The notes under the pieces were generated by a model. That model made no database searches. It saw nothing but the letters and a program-made list of their open reading frames with translations, and was not told the origin of the DNA. A stretch of DNA of 17,838 bases from JAJRVH01 sp964505995 (GTDB lineage: Bacteria > Pseudomonadota > Zetaproteobacteria > Mariprofundales > Mariprofundaceae). Each line of letters begins with the position of its first letter. Positions within the stretch are counted from its first letter, which is position 1. The stretch covers positions 1 through 17,838 of the forward strand of contig CAZDLB010000031.1 in the NCBI GenBank assembly GCA_964505995.1, given 5' to 3'. A program made the position numbers and the translations under genes. Below are positions 6,594 through 14,095 of this stretch, one piece after another.

Positions 6594-8173
6594 GTGTCAC
6601 CTCCGGTATCCACGGTCTCCACCCGCGCATGCGCCGTGCCGTCATGGAAGCGCGCATGCAAGCGCTGTCCCGGTTCAAGCGCGGCCGCAGCGGTAATCAG
6701 GCGACCCTCGTCGTCATAGTTCAGGCTGTATCCGCGATGGAGCACCTGCATCGGCCCCAGGGCCTGCAATTGCTGCCCAAGCAGCGACAGCGCATGCCGT
6801 CGCCGCTCCAGAAGCCGATGACGGTCATCGTCAAGCCGGTTCCTGAGTTCCTCGAAGCGGCGCTCGGGATCGCGCAGGATCAGGCCGCGCCGGGCCAGAA
6901 GGCGCTGGCTTTGGTGCAAGAGCCGCTGTTCGGGACGATGCAGCAGCACGGCAGCGGACATGTTCAGGCGTTCGCGCCAGTCCTTCAGGCTCTGATACGG
7001 GCGCTGGTGGCATTGCAGCATGGCTGCCTGCAGGCGGCCGTGCAGCTGTTGCCATTGCTGGCGTTGCATGCGCAGGCGGCGGCCGGGCTCGTGTGGCAGC
7101 AGCCGTTTGCGAAACAGCTCCAAGCGGGCGCGACGGCGCTGCATGTCCCGGACGGCCAGCATGCCGAGTTCCTGGAGTCCCTGCTGGGTCCGGTAATGGC
7201 CCGCATCGAGCATGCGCTGCCAGGCATGCATCCGGCGGTGGCGGAGATGCTCAAGCATCGTCCGCTGCTGCAGCAGTTGTCGCCGCACGAGATTCGCCAT
7301 CGATTCGATGCGCGGCAGGCGATCGGCGAGCTCGTCTCTTGCGGGGCAGGCCAGCTCCACGGCATTGGAGGGGGTCGCCGCACGCACATCGGCGGCGAAA
7401 TCGGCCAGCGTCACATCGATTTCATGGCCGATGCCGGTGATCACCGGTATCGGGCATTCGACGATGGCGCGCACGACCTGCTCGTCGTTGAAGCACCAGA
7501 GATCCTCGATGCTGCCGCCGCCACGCACCAGCAGAATCACGTCCGGCGGTTCGGGCAGTTCGCTCAGCCGCCGGAGTGCACGGGCGATGCTGGCCGCAGC
7601 CCGTTCGCCCTGAACGAGGCAGGGCGAGAGTGTCAGCTGCAGCCAGCCGGGACGCGTGGCCAGAACCTTGCGAACATCGGCCAGCGCCGCGGCCGTTTCG
7701 GACGTGACGATGCCGATATGCTGCGGCAGCTCCGGCGGCATCCGCTTCCTGGCCGCATCGAACCAGCCGCGTTCGGCAAAGATACGCTTGCGCCGCTCGT
7801 ATTCTTCGGCCAGGCGTCCGGCCCCGGCCGGCTCGATGCCGGTGACGATGAGCTGATAGGTGCCGCGGGGCTCATAGACGCTGAGGCGGCCGCTGAAGAT
7901 GAATTCGCCGCCCTCCTTCGGCTGCGTCGAAAGCCGGGCGGCGGTCGAGCGCCAGATCACCGCCGAGATCGCGGCATGCTGGTCCTTGATCGTGAAATAG
8001 AGGTGGCCCGAGGCAGGGCGGGTCAGGCGCGAGATCTCGCCGCTCACCCGCACCCTGGAAAAGCCCTGTTCAAGCACCTGCTTGATGCGGGCCGTCAGCT
8101 CCGTGACCGACAGCGTCCGCTCATCGGCAGGCGATGAAAGGGGGGTATCGGCAGGCGGCAGCATATCGGACAT
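6584..8173 (-). CDS. xseA: Exodeoxyribonuclease VII large subunit
   Basis: XseA is the catalytic subunit of exonuclease VII, which degrades single-stranded DNA in both directions together with XseB (not in this window). An N-terminal OB-fold lies at about 20-118 (SVTELTARIKQVLE, VRVSGEISR, HLYFTIKD). The catalytic domain has VTSETAAALADV (about 156-167), GGGSIEDLWCFND (218-230) and GIGHEIDVTLADF (247-259). The long Arg- and Gln-rich helical region (about 285-475) is the coiled-coil that binds XseB, and a C-terminal strand ends in ALEPGQRLHARFHDG. At 529 residues it is longer than E. coli XseA (456). The start is uncertain: TTG at 8182 or ATG at 8164 are also in frame, and none has a clear Shine-Dalgarno. 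Confidence 0.93.
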   Translation of the reverse strand: MSDMLPPADTPLSSPADERTLSVTELTARIKQVLEQGFSRVRVSGEISRLTRPASGHLYFTIKDQHAAISAVIWRSTAARLSTQPKEGGEFIFSGRLSVYEPRGTYQLIVTGIEPAGAGRLAEEYERRKRIFAERGWFDAARKRMPPELPQHIGIVTSETAAALADVRKVLATRPGWLQLTLSPCLVQGERAAASIARALRRLSELPEPPDVILLVRGGGSIEDLWCFNDEQVVRAIVECPIPVITGIGHEIDVTLADFAADVRAATPSNAVELACPARDELADRLPRIESMANLVRRQLLQQRTMLEHLRHRRMHAWQRMLDAGHYRTQQGLQELGMLAVRDMQRRRARLELFRKRLLPHEPGRRLRMQRQQWQQLHGRLQAAMLQCHQRPYQSLKDWRERLNMSAAVLLHRPEQRLLHQSQRLLARRGLILRDPERRFEELRNRLDDDRHRLLERRRHALSLLGQQLQALGPMQVLHRGYSLNYDDEGRLITAAAALEPGQRLHARFHDGTAHARVETVDTGGDTWP

Positions 8174-8224
8174 GTCCGTCAATCATGTCTTCTGCCGCCC
8201 CCGAGTCAATGTCCGCTGAAGGAC

Positions 8225-8677
8225 TCAGGCATATTGGGGCGATAGCCGCTGCGTGATATGCGGGGCGGCTTCAGCCGGCACGCCCGGAAAGCCGCACCGG
8301 CTCTGCAACAGCAGCGCCGCCAGCCCGATGCTGGTATCCAGGGACTTGCCGGCGGCATTCAGATAGAAGAAGCCATCCACGCCGAGCCTGCGGGCCGCGC
8401 GCATGGCCGGCGTATTGCCTCCCCGGCAGAGCGCGACCCGATAGCGGATGCTCGGGGAAAAGCAGCAGCTCTGCAGCAAACGCATGTTGCCCTCGGCCGG
8501 ATCGCTGACGTCGATGACGAGCAGGCCGGGATTGATGTCCCGGATTTGCTCCAGCTCAAGGCTTTCGTGGCAGCTGCTGGCCACCCAGCCGTGCATCTCC
8601 AGCAGACGGGCGATCTGATGGCCCGGCACGATGTTGCGGGTCAGGATCAGGGCCCGGTTTCGACGTGGCAGTTCCAT
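8225..8677 (-). CDS. Atypical receiver-like protein, CsgD/VpsT N-domain type
   Basis: A 150-residue protein. The frame is open further upstream, but ATG 8677 has AAGGAGG 6 nt before it and follows the Pho-type promoter. Secondary structure reads like a receiver: RALILTRN, LLVIDVSD with Asp56 at the phospho-acceptor place, YRVALCRGG, and GVDGFFYLNAAGKSL. The acidic pair after strand 1 is missing, the Thr/Ser position is not conserved, and the conserved Lys after strand 5 is absent, so normal phosphorylation is unlikely. The DGFFY segment followed by LLLQSRCGFP resembles the end of the receiver-like domain in CsgD/VpsT-family LuxR regulators (NGVFY...). The helix-turn-helix that should follow is absent; the protein ends 20 residues later. 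It is divergent from ppk and 51 bp upstream of xseA. Function is unknown; phosphate-starvation expression is inferred. Confidence 0.75.
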   Translation of the reverse strand: MELPRRNRALILTRNIVPGHQIARLLEMHGWVASSCHESLELEQIRDINPGLLVIDVSDPAEGNMRLLQSCCFSPSIRYRVALCRGGNTPAMRAARRLGVDGFFYLNAAGKSLDTSIGLAALLLQSRCGFPGVPAEAAPHITQRLSPQYA

Positions 8678-8710
8678 GGCAAACCTCCTTCGATGATCCG
8701 TTGCGGCTCC

Positions 8711-8766
8711 ATTCTGGATGCGGAACGTGACAGACCGGTGACAGGCTTGTGACCTGCCGATGACAG
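8711..8766 (-). promoter_or_regulatory. Double Pho box and -10 for the receiver-like gene
   Basis: Four 7-bp repeats lie at exact 11-bp spacing. On the minus strand in order they are CTGTCAT (8760-8766), AGGTCAC (8749-8755), CTGTCAC (8738-8744) and CTGTCAC (8727-8733). The E. coli PhoB box is two CTGTCAT-like repeats at 11 bp, so this is two adjoining boxes. Ten bp after the last repeat comes CAGAAT (8711-8716; four of six to TATAAT), the place where Pho promoters keep their -10 while PhoB replaces the -35. The predicted transcript starts near 8704, giving a leader of about 26 nt. Confidence 0.82.
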
Positions 8767-8853
8767 GGTATGCGGAGGCATTCGGTCTGGCTTTATGCGG
8801 ACCGGTGACTGGGTTAGCTTCGGTGATCCTGGCCGGTGCCGGCGGGGAAGGCC

Positions 8854-8887
8854 CTGTCATACGGGTGTCATGAAGCCGGGCTAGTTT
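8854..8887 (+). promoter_or_regulatory. Pho box and -10 directed at ppk
   Basis: CTGTCAT (8854-8860) and GTGTCAT (8865-8871) are 11 bp apart, a near-consensus single PhoB box on the plus strand. After the same 10-bp gap as in the opposite promoter comes TAGTTT (8882-8887; three of six to TATAAT), a poor -10 that would need an activator. The predicted start is near 8894, giving a ppk leader of about 92 nt that contains a terminator. Confidence 0.75.
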
Positions 8888-8893
8888 TCGAGC

Positions 8894-8953
8894 CGCAGAA
8901 GAAGCAATCATCCTGCCTCTCGATAGCCCCGGCCCAGGCCGGGGTTGTTTTTT
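8894..8953 (+). ncRNA. Possible Pho-induced small RNA or attenuated ppk leader
   Basis: The predicted transcript from the plus-strand Pho promoter would reach a strong intrinsic terminator after about 60 nt, before the ppk ribosome site. No plus-strand gene lies upstream for that terminator to serve. The segment has no start codon with a ribosome site. Either a short small RNA is made, or the terminator is a conditional attenuator of ppk. The 5' end is inferred from promoter geometry only. Confidence 0.33.
8927..8953 (+). terminator. Intrinsic terminator in the ppk leader
   Basis: CCCCGG-CCCAGG-CCGGGG (8927-8944) forms a 6-bp all-GC stem that can extend inward to 8 bp with a minimal loop. 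It is followed directly by TTGTTTTTT (8945-8953). Stem and U-tract fit the plus strand; on the minus strand the hairpin lacks a U-tract. It lies 32 bp before the ppk ATG, with no plus-strand gene upstream. Confidence 0.72.
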
Positions 8954-8985
8954 CCGGTCGCCCCGATGGCATTCAAGGAGGTTGC

Positions 8986-11076
8986 ATGTCCGATATGGAT
9001 CTGACGAGTCCCGAACTTTATCTCAGCCGCGAGCTGAGCATGCTCGATTTCAATCGTCGGGTCTATGAGATGGCCGCCGATGCCTCCGTCCCCCTGCTGG
9101 AGCGATTGCGGTTTCTCTGCATCAGCAGCTCCAACCTCGACGAGTTCTTCGAGGTGCGCGTGGCCAGCCTCAGGCACCGTCTGGCCATGGGCGCGAATAC
9201 GGTCGGTCCGGACGGGCGTTCGACCTCGGAAACGCTGGCTGCGATCCGCGAATCGGTGGACCGGCTGGTGAATGATCAGTACGCGCTTCTGGAGAAGGAA
9301 CTGCTGCCGGCGATGCGCGCCGAGGGCATTGCCATTCTCCGGCGCGGGGAATGGAACGAGGCCCAGCAGCAGTGGATCCGCCGTTTCTTCCGCTCCGATC
9401 TGCTGCCCGTGCTCACGCCCATCGCGCTGGATCCGGCCCACCCGTTCCCGAAGCTCGTCAACAAGGTGCTGAACTTCATCGTCGCGCTGCAGGGGCGCGA
9501 TGCCTTCGGCCGCGAGATGCAGCATGCGATCGTGCAGGCGCCACGTTCGCTGCCGCGCCTGATCGCGCTGCCCGAGGCGGTGGCCGGGGTTCCGCATGGC
9601 TTCGTGTTCCTGTCCTCGATCATCCATGCCCATGTCGCCGAGCTGTTTCCGGGCATGCAGGTGAATGCCTGCCATCAGTTCCGCGTCACCCGCAACAGCG
9701 AGCTGTATCTGCATGAGGAGGAGACCGAGGATCTGAAGAAGGCCGTGGCCGGCGAGCTGCTGGAGCGCCGTTACGGCGAGGCCGTGCGGCTGGAGGTTTC
9801 GACCAAATGCCCGGAGGAGCTGTCCGATTTTCTGCTGCGTCAGTTCAATCTGAGGGACTCGGACTTCTATCGCGTGGACGGGCCGGTGAACCTCTACCGG
9901 CTTGCGGCGATCTCGGATCAGGTGGATCGGCCGGACCTGAAGTTCGAGCCCTTTGTTCCGGGGCTGCCGGCGGGCATTCGCGCCGAGGGCGAGGAGGAGC
10001 CGGGTTCGCTGTTCGAGGTCATCCAGCGCGGGGATGTGCTGCTGCATCATCCATATCAGAGCTTTGCGCCGGTGATGGATCTGCTGCATCAGGCGGCGAC
10101 GGACCCGAACGTGCTGGCGATCAAGCAGACGCTTTATCGTGTGGTTCCCGATTCGCCGATCGTCGATGCGCTGGTGAAGGCCGCGCGCGCCGGCAAGGAG
10201 GTCGTTGCCGTCATCGAGCTGCGTGCCCGTTTCAACGAGGAGGAGAACATTGGTCTTGCCGATCGGCTGCACGCGGCCGGCGTGCAGGTCGTCTTCGGCG
10301 TGGTCGGCTACAAGACCCACGGCAAGATGATGCTGATCGTCAGGCGCGAGGGCCGGCGGCTGCGGCGCTATGTGCATCTGGGCACCGGCAACTATCACAG
10401 CATCACGACCCGCTATTACACCGATTTCGGCATGCTCAGCTGCGATCCGGAGATCGGCGAGGATGTACACAAGCTGTTTCAGCAGCTCACCGGCATGGGC
10501 CGGGCCCAGCGCCTGAAGGCCCTGTTGCAGGCGCCGTTCACGCTGCATGCGGGCATGATCGAGCGCATCGAGCGCGAGGCCGAACATGCGCGCGCCGGGC
10601 GGGGAGGGCGCATCATCGCCAAGATGAATGGCCTGGAGGAGCCGGAGATCATCCGCGCGCTCTACCGCGCCTCGCAGGCCGGCGTGAAGATCGACCTGAT
10701 CGTGCGCGGCATCTGCTGCCTGCGCCCCGGCGTGCCCGGCGTGTCGGAGAACATCCGCGTGCGCTCCATTCTCGGCCGCTTTCTGGAACATCACCGCATC
10801 TATTATTTCGCCAACAACGGCGAGGCGGAGCTGTTCTGCGCCAGTGCCGACTGGATGAACCGCAATCTGCTCAGGCGGGTGGAAACCTGTTTCCCGATCC
10901 GGGATGCGAAGCTGAAGGAGCGCGTGATGCGCGAGGGGCTGAGGCTGTATCTGGCCGATAATACCGGCGCCTGGACCTTGCGCAGGGACGGCAGCTATCA
11001 GCGCATGCGTCCGGGCGGGCGGCCGCGCAATGCCCAGGCCGAGCTGATGGCACTGCTCGGGGATACCGGCGGCTGA
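8986..11076 (+). CDS. ppk: Polyphosphate kinase 1
   Basis: PPK1 reversibly makes polyphosphate from the gamma-phosphate of ATP, at or near the membrane. It has 696 residues, the normal length. N-domain: YLSRELSMLDFNRRV at 12-26 and SSSNLDEFFEVRV at 47-59. The head domain is rich in Phe and His and includes LTPIALDPAHPFP at 143-155. The catalytic C domains hold KTHGK with His445 and YVHLGTGNY with His464. These correspond to His435 and His454 of E. coli PPK, with the same 19-residue spacing; the first is the phosphorylated histidine. The ATG is preceded by AAGGAGG with a 4-nt gap. The frame is open 50 codons further upstream but crosses the terminator. It is the only plus-strand gene, controlled by a Pho box, and ends 3 bp from the ppx stop codon. 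Confidence 0.97.
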   Translation: MSDMDLTSPELYLSRELSMLDFNRRVYEMAADASVPLLERLRFLCISSSNLDEFFEVRVASLRHRLAMGANTVGPDGRSTSETLAAIRESVDRLVNDQYALLEKELLPAMRAEGIAILRRGEWNEAQQQWIRRFFRSDLLPVLTPIALDPAHPFPKLVNKVLNFIVALQGRDAFGREMQHAIVQAPRSLPRLIALPEAVAGVPHGFVFLSSIIHAHVAELFPGMQVNACHQFRVTRNSELYLHEEETEDLKKAVAGELLERRYGEAVRLEVSTKCPEELSDFLLRQFNLRDSDFYRVDGPVNLYRLAAISDQVDRPDLKFEPFVPGLPAGIRAEGEEEPGSLFEVIQRGDVLLHHPYQSFAPVMDLLHQAATDPNVLAIKQTLYRVVPDSPIVDALVKAARAGKEVVAVIELRARFNEEENIGLADRLHAAGVQVVFGVVGYKTHGKMMLIVRREGRRLRRYVHLGTGNYHSITTRYYTDFGMLSCDPEIGEDVHKLFQQLTGMGRAQRLKALLQAPFTLHAGMIERIEREAEHARAGRGGRIIAKMNGLEEPEIIRALYRASQAGVKIDLIVRGICCLRPGVPGVSENIRVRSILGRFLEHHRIYYFANNGEAELFCASADWMNRNLLRRVETCFPIRDAKLKERVMREGLRLYLADNTGAWTLRRDGSYQRMRPGGRPRNAQAELMALLGDTGG

Positions 11077-11079
11077 GCC

Positions 11080-12627
11080 TTATCCCTCCGGCTTCAGGTC
11101 CACATGCAGCCGATAGCCGAAGGCCTCGTCGAAATAGTCCGACAGCTTCAGTGCCGCCCAGCGCTCCAGCAGCAAATCGCCCCTGCCCTCGATGTGCAGT
11201 TTCAGGATCCTGCCCTCCGTGTCCGTCCGCAGGCTGTGAACGCGGTCGCGGCGTTCCTTGTTCAGCGCGATTGCGAGCCGCAGCAGCGCGCTGAGCTGCC
11301 AGACGCGCGTCTGGTCGTGACGTGAAAGCTTCGCGAATTCCGCATGCCCGGCATCGGGCGCGGCCTTGCGCTGGTAGCGCACGGTCTGCGCCAGCACGGC
11401 CTTGTCGCGTTCGCTCAGGCCCAGCAGCGGTGCGGCCGAGATCAGGTAGGCGGCATGGCGGTGATGGCCACCGATGCGGACATACATGCCGATCTCATGC
11501 ACGCGCGCGGCGATCTCGAGCAACAGCCGGTCGCCTGCATCCATCGCATGCAGTTTTCCGCGTGTCTGATCGAACAGGCTCAGGGCCAGCCGGCTCACCG
11601 ATTTGGCGTAATGCTGATCGACATGGTATTTCTTCTTCAGGCTCTTCGCCCAGGCCAGCAGCGTGCGACGCCGGGAGATCAGGGACTGCTCCCCGGATTC
11701 GATCATGTCCAGCAGGATGCCGTCGAGCAGGCTGGCATCCGGGATATGCATGCGCTTGGCCCGTCCCAGCTTCATGACCTCATGGATCACCATGGCCGCA
11801 GGCAGGATGACATCGGCGCGGTCGGGCCTGAGTTCGAGCTTGCGCACCCGATCTTCGAAGCTGAGGCCGGAGAGCTGCCGGATCAGCTTGCGCAATTCCT
11901 TTCGGCGGATGCTGTCCGGCCGTTCGGTCTGCAGCAGGCGGTGCGCCAGCTCGCCGATGGCGCCGGGGTTGCCGCCGGTGCCGACGCAGAAATCCACCCG
12001 GCGCGAGCCGATCAGCTCACGCAGCTTCTTGCGCGCGCCATCGAGGTATTCCTCCAGCAGTCGCGGAAAGTCCTCGCCCTCGCCGAGCATCTCCAGCAGG
12101 CGCACCGTGCCGATCTTGAAGCTCTGCGCCGCGACGATTTCGCCGTCGTCGCACAGCGTGACCTCCACGCTGCCGCCGCCGATGTCGATGAGCATCGCGA
12201 AATGACCGGCCAGATCCACGCGGCGGGCGATCGAATAATGCACCAGTCTGGCTTCTTCCTCGCCGCTGATGATGTCCAGCGCGATGCCGGTTTCCTCCCG
12301 GATGCGGGCTACCAGTTCGCGGCCGTTGGCGGAATCGCGCATGGCGCTGGTGGCCGTGCCGCGCACTGTTTCAACATGGTGCTGGTCGAGGATGCGCCGG
12401 AACTGCCGGAAGGCAGCCACGGCCTCGTCCATCGTTTCGCGGCTGAAGCGGCCGCTGGTGAAGGCATCATGCCCCAGTCGCACCGGCTCGCGATGTCTGA
12501 GGATCAGCTCGGGCAGGCCGTCGTTGCCACAGGCGGCGATGCCCAGACGCATCGCGTTGGAGCCGACATCGATGGCTCCGAGCAGCCCGCCGGCCGCGGC
12601 CGCATTATTCGTCGTCGAGTTCTCCAC
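11080..12627 (-). CDS. ppx: Exopolyphosphatase (Ppx/GppA family)
   Basis: Ppx removes terminal phosphates from polyphosphate; GppA relatives also hydrolyse pppGpp, and sequence alone does not exclude that activity. It has 515 residues. The ASKHA ATPase fold shows AIDVGSNAMRL (18-28), SGEEEARL with the catalytic Glu region (121-128), LIDIGGGSVEV (146-156) and GTGGNPGAI (216-224). The C-terminal HD-like helical domain (about 315-510) includes AARVHEIGMYV (373-383) and GGHHRHAAYLIS (386-397). The start is GTG at 12627, lying 23 bp inside phoU with no obvious Shine-Dalgarno, so translation is probably coupled to phoU. As the last gene of the pst-phoU run it should be phosphate-controlled, facing ppk tail to tail. 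Confidence 0.95.
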   Translation of the reverse strand: MENSTTNNAAAAGGLLGAIDVGSNAMRLGIAACGNDGLPELILRHREPVRLGHDAFTSGRFSRETMDEAVAAFRQFRRILDQHHVETVRGTATSAMRDSANGRELVARIREETGIALDIISGEEEARLVHYSIARRVDLAGHFAMLIDIGGGSVEVTLCDDGEIVAAQSFKIGTVRLLEMLGEGEDFPRLLEEYLDGARKKLRELIGSRRVDFCVGTGGNPGAIGELAHRLLQTERPDSIRRKELRKLIRQLSGLSFEDRVRKLELRPDRADVILPAAMVIHEVMKLGRAKRMHIPDASLLDGILLDMIESGEQSLISRRRTLLAWAKSLKKKYHVDQHYAKSVSRLALSLFDQTRGKLHAMDAGDRLLLEIAARVHEIGMYVRIGGHHRHAAYLISAAPLLGLSERDKAVLAQTVRYQRKAAPDAGHAEFAKLSRHDQTRVWQLSALLRLAIALNKERRDRVHSLRTDTEGRILKLHIEGRGDLLLERWAALKLSDYFDEAFGYRLHVDLKPEG

Positions 12628-13312
12628 TGATCAGCGCCGCCGCGGTTTCATGGTCCACATGGCGGACATCATGCCCCTTGATCATGTAGATGACCATCTC
12701 GGCGATGTTCACGGCATGATCGCCGATGCGTTCGAGCGAGCGACCGATGTTGTTGGCCATCAGCCCCGGCGTGATCTGACGCGGATCCTCCATCATGTAG
12801 GTCAGATTTTCGCGCTGCAGGGAGCGGAACAGCTTGTCGATCTTGGCATCGTTCTCGATGACCGACAGGGCCGCACCGACGTCCCCGCGGGAAAAGGCGT
12901 CCAGGGCCATGGACAGCTGCGTTCCGGCCCGGTCGGCGAGCAGATCCAGCGTATCGGTATGCGAGATGATCACATCCTCGTTCTCGACCATCGATTCGGC
13001 GATGCCCTCGGCCAGATCGCCGATGCGTTCGAGATCGGTGACAATCTTGATCGTGCTGATGATGAAGCGCAGATCCCGCGCCGCGGGCTGGCGCAGCGCC
13101 AGGATGCGGCGGGTCATCTCGTCGATCTCGACCTCCATCGCATTGATGGCCTTGTCGCGCTCGATGACCTTGTTGGCCCGTTTCAAGCTGTGTTCGGTCA
13201 GCGCCTTCATCGAGCGCTTGATCGCCTTTTCGACCAGACCGCCCATGGAGAGGATCTTTTCCTTGAGTTCGTTCAGCTCGTCCTCGAAGCGTTTCATGGT
13301 ATGTGTGGGCAT
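12605..13312 (-). CDS. phoU: Phosphate signalling protein PhoU
   Basis: PhoU is a peripheral cytoplasmic protein that links PstB/PstSCA to PhoR and keeps the Pho regulon off when phosphate is plentiful; it also limits Pst transport. It has 235 residues, normal length, all helical, made of two three-helix repeats. The metal-binding acidic helices are seen in DLRFIISTIKIVTDLERIGDLAE (about 80-102) and again in NIGRSLERIGDHAVNIAEMV (about 188-207). The start ATG 13312 has GGAGG 4 nt before it, next to the pstB stop. Met6 (MKRFEDELNELKEK) is an alternative start. ppx begins inside its 3' end. Confidence 0.96.
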   Translation of the reverse strand: MPTHTMKRFEDELNELKEKILSMGGLVEKAIKRSMKALTEHSLKRANKVIERDKAINAMEVEIDEMTRRILALRQPAARDLRFIISTIKIVTDLERIGDLAEGIAESMVENEDVIISHTDTLDLLADRAGTQLSMALDAFSRGDVGAALSVIENDAKIDKLFRSLQRENLTYMMEDPRQITPGLMANNIGRSLERIGDHAVNIAEMVIYMIKGHDVRHVDHETAAALISGELDDE

Positions 13313-13321
13313 GGGGCCTCC

Positions 13322-14089
13322 TTATCCGAACCGGCCGGTGATGTAGTCTTCGGTTTCCCGCCTTGTGGGTGAGGTGAAGATCTGTTCGGTCTCGCCGAAC
13401 TCGACCAGGTTGCCGAGATAGAAATAGGCGGTGTAATCCGAGGCGCGCGCGGCCTGCTGCATGTTGTGGGTGACGATGACGATCGTGTACTCCTCCTTGA
13501 GCTCGTCCATCAGCTCCTCGATCTTCGTCGTTGCGATCGGATCCAGCGCCGAGCAGGGCTCGTCCATCAGGATGACATCCGGCTGGACGGCAATCGTGCG
13601 GGCGATGCACAGACGCTGCTGCTGGCCGCCGGAGAGCGCGGTGCCAGGCTGATCCAGCTTGTCCTTGACCTCGTCCCAGATGCTGGCGCGCTTGAGCGCA
13701 TTCTCGACCAGCTCGTCCATCTCCGGTCCGTCGGAGACCATGCCGTGGATGCGCGGCGCATAGGCGATGTTCTCGTAGATGCTCTTCGGAAAGGGGTTCG
13801 GCTTCTGGAAGACCATGCCGATATGAGTCCGAAGCTGGACGACATCGACATCCGGCGCATAGATGTCCTCACCCTCGAGCAGCACCTGCCCTTCGATGCG
13901 GCAGCCCGGGATGCGATCGTTCATGCGGTTCAGGCAGCGCAGAAACGTGGACTTGCCGCAGCCGGACGGGCCGATGAAGGCGGTGACCTTGCCGGCCAGG
14001 ATATCCAGGTTGATGCCGTGCAGCGCCTGAAAATCGCCGTACCACAGCTTCAGATCACGGATCGTCAGTTTGTTGTTCGTCTCAGTCAT
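13322..14089 (-). CDS. pstB: Phosphate ABC transporter ATPase PstB
   Basis: The cytoplasmic ATPase that powers phosphate uptake through PstA/PstC. It has 255 residues. The motifs are complete: Walker A GPSGCGKST (40-48), Q-loop VFQKPNPFPKSIYENI (93-108), signature LSGGQQQRL (152-160), Walker B VILMDEP (172-178) and the switch His208 in VTHNM. The QKPNPFP segment and the ALDPIATTKIEELM segment are those of PstB rather than a general importer ATPase. The ATG is 6 nt after the pstA stop, with GAGGA in the junction as ribosome site. Confidence 0.97.
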   Translation of the reverse strand: MTETNNKLTIRDLKLWYGDFQALHGINLDILAGKVTAFIGPSGCGKSTFLRCLNRMNDRIPGCRIEGQVLLEGEDIYAPDVDVVQLRTHIGMVFQKPNPFPKSIYENIAYAPRIHGMVSDGPEMDELVENALKRASIWDEVKDKLDQPGTALSGGQQQRLCIARTIAVQPDVILMDEPCSALDPIATTKIEELMDELKEEYTIVIVTHNMQQAARASDYTAYFYLGNLVEFGETEQIFTSPTRRETEDYITGRFG

Positions 14090-14095
14090 GATTCC

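Larger units (their letters stand above)
8678..8985. other. Divergent intergenic region with Pho boxes and a terminator
   Basis: This is the only gene-free stretch over 300 bp. It holds, left to right: the leader and Shine-Dalgarno of the receiver-like gene, a minus-strand Pho promoter (8711-8766), about 85 bp with two further isolated GTGA-type sequences (8805-8811 GTGACTG and 8823-8829 GTGATCC) that do not share the 11-bp phase, a plus-strand Pho promoter (8854-8887), an intrinsic terminator (8927-8953), and AAGGAGG (8975-8981) for ppk. I see no ORF with a credible start and ribosome site in it. Confidence 0.8.

Noticed and set aside
8167..8178. Palindrome CGGACATGTCCG at the start of xseA
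   Set aside because: Twelve bases, in coding sequence with alternative starts; likely chance in GC-rich DNA, and no partner site was seen.
8805..8829. GTGACTG and GTGATCC as a third Pho box
   Set aside because: They are 18 bp apart, not 11 or 22, and out of phase with both groups, so they are not counted as PhoB repeats.
8908..10794. 628-codon minus-strand open frame opposite ppk
   Set aside because: Shadow of ppk: it runs over the catalytic histidine codons, has no recognisable domain and spans the ppk promoter leader.
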